From NCBI GenBank assembly GCA_011800805.1, contig MPNW01000914.1:1-22172 (forward strand): a stretch of DNA of 22,172 nt. The letters run 5' to 3'. Positions 1 through 9,300 of the stretch are shown here, piece after piece. The notes below the pieces were generated by a model. That model made no database searches, was not told the origin of the DNA, and was given only the letters and a program-made list of their open reading frames with translations. Within the stretch, counting starts at the first letter, position 1; each line of letters starts with the position of its first letter. Source of the stretch: Hirudo medicinalis (lineage: Eukaryota > Annelida > Clitellata > Hirudinida > Hirudinidae). The position numbers were made by a program, and so were the translations under genes.

Positions 1-3
1 TGT

Positions 4-165
4 ATGGATGGATGGATGGATGGATGGATGGATGGATGGATGGATGGATGGATGGATGGATGGATGGATGGATGGATGGATGGATGGATGGATGGACGGA
101 TGGACGGACGGACGGATGGATGGACGGACGGATGGGCGGACGGATGGGCGGACGGATGGATGGGA
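4..165. repeat. ATGG tetranucleotide microsatellite
   Basis: A run of the 4-bp unit ATGG starts at base 4 and is perfect to about base 92. It then decays into mixed ATGG/ACGG/GCGG units until about base 165. Open frames across it (repeating Met-Asp-Gly-Trp) arise only from the repeat. It reaches the left edge of the window, so its true length is unknown. Confidence 0.97.
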
Positions 166-199
166 GAAAAAGGAATGAAGGATGGATAGATGGAAGAGA

Positions 200-960
200 G
201 ATGAAGGGGTGACTCCGTGCATAGACATGTTTGCGTTGTGTCATCGTGGGAAATGTAACGAGCGCTTAACAAGGCGCTAACGCAAATGAATGGTGATGGC
301 AGAATTATACGAATCTCCAGAGCGACTTGTGGTCACGTGAGCCTCCCTGGAATGTGATTGGTGCCTGTGCAGCGGTAAACTGAATATTTACAGGGTCTGC
401 CATAATGTCGGCCTAAACATGGAATGTAATTTTTTGTTTAATTGCATTGCGAATGACATCGTCACGATTTTATTTCTTAATTAGTAATAATTTTTATTAT
501 TATTGTCATTGTTATTTACATTTATGAATACATTAAAAATTTATTTTATTATTTATTTTATTATTTTGTGAGTCTCCGACATCTGAAGCATAAATTGATT
601 TTGAAATCATTTAAATATTAAGTTGTAATTAAAACACTAAGTAATTAAGTTGTAATTGTAACACTGAGTTGTTTTGCATAATTTCGTTGTTATTAATAAA
701 GCAATATCCAGTTGATATCAGTTAATTATTTATATTATAAATTGTAATTAAAGTTAATTATAAATATGCGCAATGTTTCTTTGCAATTTCCATGACCCCA
801 AATGATGACGGAATTTAAAACTAAAATATACAAAGCATGTTGATAATGAAGTTGTTAATATTGCACCGATGTTACACATTCACGGACGTGCGTCTGTTCG
901 TACGCCTTGAACTGCACACGGACCCTGGCACTTAATAACTCCATCCTTGTGAAATAACTC
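200..960. other. AT-rich stretch without a gene
   Basis: I see no coding frame, RNA gene or recognisable mobile element here. The part from 430 to 760 is very AT-rich, with ATTATT and TTAATT runs. One perfect TCACGTGA palindrome lies at 333-340. Confidence 0.6.
333..340. promoter_or_regulatory. E-box palindrome TCACGTGA, copy 1
   Basis: A perfect 8-bp palindrome containing CACGTG. Sites of this form are bound by bHLH-zip factors of the MiT/TFE, USF and Myc/Max types. It is the first of three copies within 2.4 kb. Function is inferred from the motif only. Confidence 0.4.
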
Positions 961-970
961 GCATCGCTTC

Positions 971-978
971 TATATAAG
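971..978 (+). promoter_or_regulatory. TATA box candidate (TATATAAG)
   Basis: TATATAAGG lies in a locally GC-richer stretch, with TTAATAACACACTCC about 30 bases downstream as a possible start region. It matches the core-promoter consensus on the plus strand, but I could not identify a gene it would serve. Confidence 0.35.
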
Positions 979-1163
979 GAGCCCTTAACCCTTGGTCATT
1001 TAATAACACACTCCTCGCAACAATAGGAACGATCAATCATCGCATTATATCGACAGACTTCCCCCATTATCGCCCGGCGCCAAAGATTCAATGCACCACG
1101 CGACACGGAAAACTCGCGCCATTTTGGTCGGAAACAGCCAAGCGCTTCACAAAGTCTCGCCAG

Positions 1164-1171
1164 TCACGTGA
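1164..1171. promoter_or_regulatory. E-box palindrome TCACGTGA, copy 2
   Basis: A perfect TCACGTGA located 24 bases before a consensus CRE and 36 bases before a TATA box. This spacing would suit a proximal promoter element. Confidence 0.45.
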
Positions 1172-1194
1172 TTAAATACGCAATAACATCGCTC

Positions 1195-1214
1195 TGACGT
1201 CATCGCTATAAATA
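1195..1214 (+). promoter_or_regulatory. CRE plus TATA core promoter candidate
   Basis: A full palindromic cAMP-response element, TGACGTCA (1195-1202), is followed four bases later by TATAAATA (1207-1214). A start site would be expected near 1235-1245. Motif order and spacing are those of a CREB/ATF-responsive TATA promoter on the plus strand. The arrangement is seen directly; promoter activity is inferred. Confidence 0.5.
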
Positions 1215-1284
1215 TCCTCGAGTGACGAGCAATTCATAATTGCCATCTTCATTACGGTGTTCTCTGGATCAACACGACGTTTCA

Positions 1285-1364
1285 ATGATGTTCCACGTCA
1301 TCCATCGCCGTGGTTTTCCTAACCATCCATTCATCAGCCAGATGGAGGAGAGAAGTCGAGGGAG
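1285..1364 (+). other. possible short first exon below the CRE/TATA promoter
   Basis: About 45 bases after the expected start site there is a tandem ATG at 1285. It opens a 26-codon basic frame beginning MMFHVIHRRG that ends in TGA. A good splice donor, GAG|GTGAGA, lies just before that stop (exon end 1364). This is compatible with a first coding exon, but no downstream exon in the window could be tied to it. It may equally be a noncoding leader or chance. Confidence 0.15.
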
Positions 1365-1369
1365 GTGAG

Positions 1370-3255
1370 AGGGAATGCGTGGGGAGGTTGGCCTAGGGAG
1401 GCGTGGGAAAGACCGGTGCGACACTAACCCTCTAAGAATCGCTTGGAGCAATAACTTTTACTTGAAAAGTAAATTCAATTTGCCGGATCCAGACTCGTGG
1501 AAGGCAACCGAGTTAGGAGCGATGACGATAAAATATTAGGCACTTTGTTGGATAAATTAGGCGCCCATTGCCTTGCAATCTTGGCGCCCTCCGACGACTT
1601 CTTGCTTGGAGTCGGTACTTTCAGAATTAAATGGTAAAAGTAGAGAATTACTTCCTACTTTTCCATAGCCTTGGAAATCTTTCATTCCCTCTTCATTTTA
1701 CTTCTGCCCAATTACTCTTCCAATCCGGCAGCGTCACCCTTTGAAGACGAGGCGAGGGTCGAACAAAGTTAGGCGCAGAGGGCAGCGTCAAAAAGTGGAT
1801 CAATCCAAGTGCACAACGGACGCAATAAGGAGGCAATAATGGAATGAGGGGTCGACAAAAGACTCCTTATCTAATTACTCAACCTTTCGAGGTGAACGGT
1901 GGCCAATGGGTGGAGACCGGGGGCGTGTCTCCGTGTGGTGCTCAGGCAGATGTCAGTCGATCCTGGCTTCGAGTCATGACGACATTTATTGGAAACTCAA
2001 GAGTCTTCTGTTATTAATTGGTATTTGTGGATTAAATATTAATAATAGCAATACTATTGGCAACTGATAACGATATTAAAAATTTGTGATTTCTTAATAG
2101 TATCCGGTGAGCGTGCATAGCGTAAATATTAAATGATTAATTTAATTTCTGAGTAGGTTAAATTCGTAGAAACTATCTTTTTTATATTATTCAAAAGAAA
2201 CTTATTCAAACGCGTTCGCTAATTTCATTCTTACTAATTGCATTTTTAGAACAGAAGTCAGAGAATGAAACGGTCAAATGTATCTCAGCCTTCCCATTGA
2301 GTTTCGCTGTCTGTTGGTAGCTGGTGAAAAAGAGCGATTTCGATTTCTTAAATCTAATAACCATCCATTTAAATAAATTATTTGTTATTTATTTAAAGAA
2401 GATCCAAGACGGACGGGTCTTGCCTGGTGCTGTCCCATGCACATCACAGGGAGTTGGCCATTCGTCTGAGAATGGGACTGATATAATTACGAAACAATCC
2501 AATTTGTCTGATCGCCTCTCCATGGCTCTCCCTCGGTGCATGGAGCCAGTCTCCAATAGATCGCATTTATTAGTCATTTCGTATTCAATGATGGCGGGTT
2601 TCGACCGAATTAAACGCCAAATCGGACAGCTACACTTCCACATCTACTAGTCACTGACGACATTATTATTATTGCGAGCATCCGGCACCCTCCGCACGAA
2701 GCAATCACGTGAGGAGAATTATGTAAATTGGAAAATTTATTTACGCATAACCGCGATGATTCCATGGTTACAACTCGGTTAACTAACTTCAAATTGACAC
2801 CTCCCACGCACAGAACAAATCGACAGACTCGATATCGCTGGCAAGACAACGCCATCGAGGCGGTTCGGCCCTATGTGCTCCAGAAACCAGCTCTACAAAC
2901 CCTGTAAACTGACTTCTTCTGGTCGTTAAAACCTTCAACCGTGGGCAGAATTTCCATGGTCTGCTAGTAACAGAACCATGCAACCACACAGGAAACAAGA
3001 CCCCAGTGACGATCCAACACCCGAGCACCCCCAAACATGAGTCGCAAAACAGAATGCCCGATTGGCGAGATCCGTATCAAACTAGTAATGTTGTCATTCC
3101 CATACAATGTCAGGCTGTCAAGGACAAGCAAAATACTAACCATTTGCAACCTTAGAAAGACCATGAAATTCCCCACAAAGTTAAACTAAATAATAATACA
3201 ATGTATAAAAAATAATGTAAAATCAGTCCTAATCAGACTAGCAAAAGGCAAAGAA
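1370..3255. other. intergenic region, no recognised gene
   Basis: This stretch has mixed composition. Several short open frames occur on both strands at 2300-3180, but none resembles a known family and they overlap each other in conflicting frames. The third TCACGTGA copy is at 2705-2712. Nothing else here is supportable. Confidence 0.5.
2705..2712. promoter_or_regulatory. E-box palindrome TCACGTGA, copy 3
   Basis: The third perfect copy in the left 2.7 kb. It is not near an obvious TATA box. It lies about 0.7 kb beyond the 3' end of the SAC3D1-like gene. Confidence 0.35.
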
Positions 3256-3258
3256 AGT

Positions 3259-3264
3259 TTTAAT
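3259..3264 (-). terminator. polyadenylation signal candidate for the SAC3D1-like gene
   Basis: Read on the minus strand this is ATTAAA, the most common variant of the poly(A) signal. It lies about 136 bases after the SAC3D1 stop codon. A T-rich tract is on the upstream side. Confidence 0.4.
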
Positions 3265-3399
3265 TATAACAACTCCAAAAGAAAAAAGCTGATATACATA
3301 AAAACAGCCATTCACTGACATCACAAACAGTAAAAATGAATGTGGTTCACTTCCTCTCAACAATCACTAAGGACACTATGGACCTGCGGCCCACAAAAT

Positions 3400-6300
3400 T
3401 CAAGAAGTGATTTTCAATTTTTCAACCAAATCAGTCACTTCATCTTCACTTGTCCCCATGAGCAAATGTTGCAACTTTTTGTTCTCCAGCAGGGATCCAA
3501 CCCACAAACTTGGAGCTTGCTGCGAGATTTAAAGAAGTCAAATGTAATTGCAAGGATCATTGTCATCAGTCTAAAACAAATGTTTGGCTCACACAAATCA
3601 TTCACCCACCAGTTTATCTTCCAAGACAAGTTTTTGTCTGCTGAAGATGACTTTATCACCATCAGACACACTAGCTCCACAAGATTCAAGGAGACTCAGA
3701 CAATCCTGTGCTTCAACATCCTCGTAGATCAAAATCCCCGATAAAGTAGTGAGGGGGAAGCTCACGTTCTTTGCGGCATAGGCAGCTGCCAGCACCCGAA
3801 CCAGTGACCTGTTGACCAGCAAAAAATAGTCAAAAATGCAACCTTACCGACATATTATGGCATGCCAAATCGGACGGATGATCGATCTAGAATGTAGCTA
3901 CATTCTAAATTATATAGAAATGCTTCAAGGCAAAGCTTATAATAACAAATAATTATTTGCTGTGTATTTTCCATCAATTCTTTATGATATCTTAAAATAA
4001 CCTTATTTAACTTGTTGCAATGTTGATGGGCTGCTAATTTTAATTTAACAATGTCTTCACACATTATTCAAAACTGAGTAGTGGCTAAAAACATCTTTTG
4101 TCTTCTAATTAGAGCTTCCACTTGCAAACAACATATTAACATATTTATACAAATAAATAAATCTTGCAGGTTTACATTTAAACTTGATGAAATGAAACTT
4201 ATTACTTCAATTGCTGAAATGTCAAAGAAAGTTTCTGATAATCACTCCTATGATCTAATCATTTCCAATTTTTGTAGCAAATACTTCCAGGAGTTCAATC
4301 TATTTGCTGTCACAAGCATTGTGCTTACATAATGCACAATGCATAACATTCCCTTAAATTCAATCCTTCAGTCATGCCATTCTTTAAAAAGCTTGTTAAA
4401 TCTATTCCGAAGAATAATTAATTACCTAATAGTCAACTTCTATTAAGTTAAATTTGTCAAAAAATTCTTCCCTCCCTAGATGTGAAAATATGTTCTTACA
4501 ATTCTTTTGTTGCATTCACTTACATTCTTCCACGACCTTTATCCAAGTACAATTAAACAAATCCAAAAAATTCTGTGACTAAATAATGTAGTTTAAAATT
4601 CACTGATGTCATCTCATTCTCAATCAATCTCATACCAACATTCTCACAAGGTTGAGTTTCTGATGAAAGATGCAGGCCTGAAGAGGAGTGAGCTGAGTGG
4701 TCAATTTCAAAACCTTGAAGTAATTGCCTCGAATCCAAGCCATATTCATGAGGAGTGCGACCTTCACCATCTCGTCCTCCCTGCAATGTCACATCACATG
4801 TCAATCAATGTTTGAAATGAAAGTTTACGATTCACAAAAGAGGAACTTTGAGTCAAACTTTATAAAAATTAAATTACCAACTTTAGTTAATAATATTGAC
4901 ATTGACTTACAAGCTTGTTAAACTGAAATTGAAATAATGTGAAGGTGGCAAGATTACAAAATCTACCAAGGTGCCACACTGACATGCCTAAAATCAATGG
5001 CTGAAATGTAGCTATAAGAAAAAGGGGCAGTAGGACCAAAGCAGAGCTTAGAATCAGTCAAGTATCAATCTTCGAGCATTGTGAGGATGATTAGGTTTAG
5101 AGATTTCCACCCAAGTCATAGAGACGGCACCAGCAAAAATCTTGCTCTATCAAGGAGATGCTCCTGAGACGTTCAATGGACATATTTTGGTGAGACATGC
5201 AAACCAACTTCAACATTGAAAAACTCTGCAAGCCACAAGGCTTCCAATTCCCAGATGAATCTGAATTTTTGTTGTCCAAGTGGAAGCAAGAGGACTATGA
5301 CGAAAATGGCACAAAATGAGGGCTCACTAGAAGATGACTCACGTCAAAGACATTGGAAGAAAGACAGCCAAATGTTTCAGATTCTTAAGATAAACATCTG
5401 GTCTACAGCTACTATTAGTCATAGCATCGTACAAGCTTGCACATCTAGAAGTCGTATATCTCCTTTGCTCTTAGGAATAGATGAGTCATTAGATTATTAT
5501 TAAACATCTAAGTGGCCAATTACAACTTTATCAAAATTTATCTGTATCTTCTGATAATGCAATTAAATTCAACATTTCAACCCTGGATCCTTTCATGGCA
5601 TGGGAATCATGTAAAGTTAAAAATTCCAATTTTAAATTCTTCATCACCTGATGAAAAATCTTTAACTAAAATTATATTCAAACCTTGGACCCCACTTAGA
5701 TTCATTTTATTTTAATGGAGATCTCATTTGGTATCTTAATTATTCATTTCATGCTTATAATAATCCCGGGCCTAACTGGTCCGGTTTCACACACAGTAAC
5801 TGTGTTTGCAGGTATCCAAAGCCAGGTACTTTCCACCATCGGCCAATCATTGATTTAAATCCTTATAATTTTAATTGTGTTTATTCAACTCTAAAATTGA
5901 TTCAAGATCAAGCATTAACATCAAATGTTTGAACAGCTTGTGTTACTTTTGACCAACCCTTATGGATCAAAGTCAAACAAAGAATTTGTATAATATTGTG
6001 AGCAAGTTAAGGAGGGTTTCATATGCTTATGAGTTATTTAGGAAGTCTTGGAGTTTCAATGAGTGGTTCAGGTTATGATGGATGCAAGAAATGTTGTTAT
6101 GAGCCAAAAGAAAGTAATGCACATAATGTAGGAATTGCAGTTTCAAGAGCAATATGTTGTCATCTTTTGGTAGATTCAGCTCTATGCTTACTAATTTTCA
6201 AAATTCTTTGAGGTGAAAAACCTGTGCCTAATTATTCTCCTCCAATTAGGCTTAGAAGATATAAAAAAAAAAGGGTTCATGAAAATATCCAATTTCATGG

Positions 6301-9300
6301 TTTAGATATTGATGACCTTGATTCGAAATCATGTCTCACAAATATGATTATCCTGGAAATATTAGAAATAATTTAGCTTATTCAAAAACAGCTAGTCTCT
6401 GGTTAAAATAAATTAAATTTGTAAGGATTTTGAAGATATTCATAAAGGCAAGAAGAATTAGTAATTGGAACCTGCATTTAAAAGCAGTTTCTGAAATGGT
6501 TATTCATTTTGCAGCTACTAGTCGTTCGCATCATGCAAAATGTAGTCGGTATTACTTACAACTCATGATTGACCTACCAAAATCTCATCCTTGGTTGAAT
6601 TAAAGGTTAGAAGGTGCGAATTTTCATAGTATGCGAAGAACAAATAACTTCGAACACTCTAAGGATCTATCGATTGGGCAAGTTATGATGAAAGCTTTAA
6701 AAAGTAGTAAGAGCCGAGCAGCTCAAAATGCTAATCATGTCGTGGCACAATACGCTGGCCAATCATGTCATGACACAAGATGGAGCAGACTTACTCTTAA
6801 TTTATTTAAGAGGGATGAGATGGAGAGTTGTTCTGACATTGGAGTTTATTATTCTTCGTTGAATAAACATTGTTCGTGTAATCTTCTGGTGTATTAACAA
6901 ATTACAACAGGGTAAGCATAAATGAAAGAATAAGCCTTAGACACTTTCGCATGTAGAGTGTTGAGAACAATACTTCTCAGTATCTATGATGTAGACTTAA
7001 TCGTTCAAAAATTATATCCATCCATAATAAAGAAACACTTTACTACACTTAGGCCGACAATTTATTTCAATCTTCATGAGCATATAAAAGACATGGAAGG
7101 GGATTTAATGAGAGTCCATTCATTGTGGGTCAATAGCATGCTGGAGTGCCATAATGTTACCTTCTTTAAACCATTTATCAAATGAATATCTGGTATGTTT
7201 ATGATGTTAAACATGTAGATATAGGAAATCAAGGAGAGATAGATTTATATGATCTCAGCAAATTTATAGATTAACATTATATATATAGTTTATATTATAT
7301 GATCCATTTGATTTGTCTGAATATAGTGAAACACATTTTTAATGGGGTAGCAGAAAATGGTTGTATCTCAACCTTAGACATATAAGGCAAAAAAGGAAGT
7401 TGGAAAAAATTAACAATATTGATCCATCTTTACTTTAGATTTTTACCTTTGATCTGTAAACATAAATTTCATGAAATTACTTTTACTAATTACTCTTTTC
7501 AGAAAATGATATAAGCCAGCAATCTTCTTCCAGTATCTAATTATTGTAACTGCTAAAAAATGGTATAGATTTTTGGCTTGTTAATGTAATTCTCAAAATT
7601 AATTCTACCATACTATTAGGAGCAGAGAACACACTGAGCTCCCAAAAGACTTGTCACAGAGCCTCAGAAGAAATCCTATGTGTCAGGGTTCTGACATTTT
7701 AAAATTTTGTTTATATGCGCGGTGTGATGTGTTTTATCGTCTGCCTGGGACTGCGCGATAGCATGATTGGCTGTATTTTGCATGTTAATGCGCGTGGCAG
7801 CCTTGGAGTATATATATGGCGTCGCTCGGCAAGGCAAGGGGACGGAGTGTGGTAGAGCAGTTAGAGAGAGTGTGTGTGTGGAGCGCTTAGAGTTTGTTGG
7901 AGTTGAGAGCGAGAGTTGTTGGAGCTGTTCGAGTTGGAGTTGAGAGTGATTGGTGTCGAGTTAAAGTTGAGCTGTTAGAGCGAGAGTTGGAGCGTGGTGA
8001 TATTGGTGTTGAGCGAGCGCGAAAAGAAGGCAGACGACAGTTATATTAGCAAGTGTGCGAGTGGTGTGCGTTGAATTTCGATCATTGTACTATAGTTGCG
8101 ATCTGCTTATTGTTTTGCTGTTGATTTCTTGGCTTCCAATACATTTTTATTTTGAAAAACGTGTTGGTTTTCGATCATNTCTGCTTATTGTTTTGCTGTT
8201 GATTTCTTGGCTTCCAATACATTTTTATTTTGAAAAACGTGTTGGTTTTCGATCATTAACGACGAAACAAGATAGTATCCCGACAGGAGGAATTAGGACC
8301 TGACACTATGGCAATGGTTAACAGTCTTAGGAAGAAGGTGTTGGAATGACAATCATAAATTTAAATTATATTGCTTTGAAGCAACTTAACGATGCATAAT
8401 CTTTGGGATGTGCATCCATTACGTTATCATTTGATAAATAAGTTGATGACTACCTTTTGCATTCCTTATTGTCAACTGAACAAATTACAAGATATTATTA
8501 TACTGAACAAGCATATAAAGGACAAAGTAATTGCTGTGACTGAAACATGGTTGGGTGACAACTCAGAATCCATTTCAATTCCTGGTTATTCATATCGATT
8601 TGTTGGTCTGGAAAGAAAGGTGGTGGTGTTGGGTTTTTATTCATCAAGATTTTCACTTTTCTCAAGTTGCCTTGCCCTTTGATTTCAAGTCGTTTGAAGG
8701 ATTATTTGTCAGGCTAGAACTTCATCATAGATCAATGTTGCTGGTATTATATTAGGTTGGCAACTAAGTTCCCGCCGTTTTTTTTTTACATTGTAACATT
8801 CCGCATCTCCATGTTAAATGTTTTAAGTTATTCAAAAGGGAATATTTTGTTCTACTGGAATCTATGTTTTGCTTTTTTTAAAGATAAATTTCTGTTACTT
8901 TTCAGATTGTTAAAATGGAATGTCAAGTTAAGAAAAAGCATTTTCGACACCTCCTTCTTTTTGATTTTAATCAAGGTTCTAAGACCGCAGAAGCTTCTCG
9001 CACATTTGTGCTGTGTATGGAGTGGGTGCTATAGCTGAAAGAACCACTCATTATTAGTATGCCAAGTTCAAAAAGGGAAATTTTGACCTCAAAGACGCAC
9101 CTCGTTATGGCCGTCCAGTTGAGTTCGATGAAGAGCGATCAAACCAACTTTTGCACGAAAATCCGTGTCAAACGACAAGGGAACTGGCAAAGAAAATGGA
9201 ACGCCCCCACACTGCTATAGAGAAGCATCGTTACTCGATGGGAAAGGTTCAGAAGTGTGGCGCATGGGTTCTCCATGCTTTAAGTGACAACAACAAAAAT

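Noticed and set aside
4..212. Two open frames of repeating Met-Asp-Gly-Trp
   Set aside because: They are pure translations of a tetranucleotide microsatellite in two frames.
2324..2650. 108-codon plus-strand frame and its antisense partner in the left intergenic region
   Set aside because: No recognisable motif, and open frames conflict on both strands; chance is adequate.
3340..3744. 134-codon plus-strand open frame
   Set aside because: It is antisense to the last two SAC3D1 exons, which show clear family similarity on the minus strand.
8055..8303. 82-codon frame with an internal repeat
   Set aside because: It runs through the duplicated block and the N inside the solo LTR, so it is not a gene.
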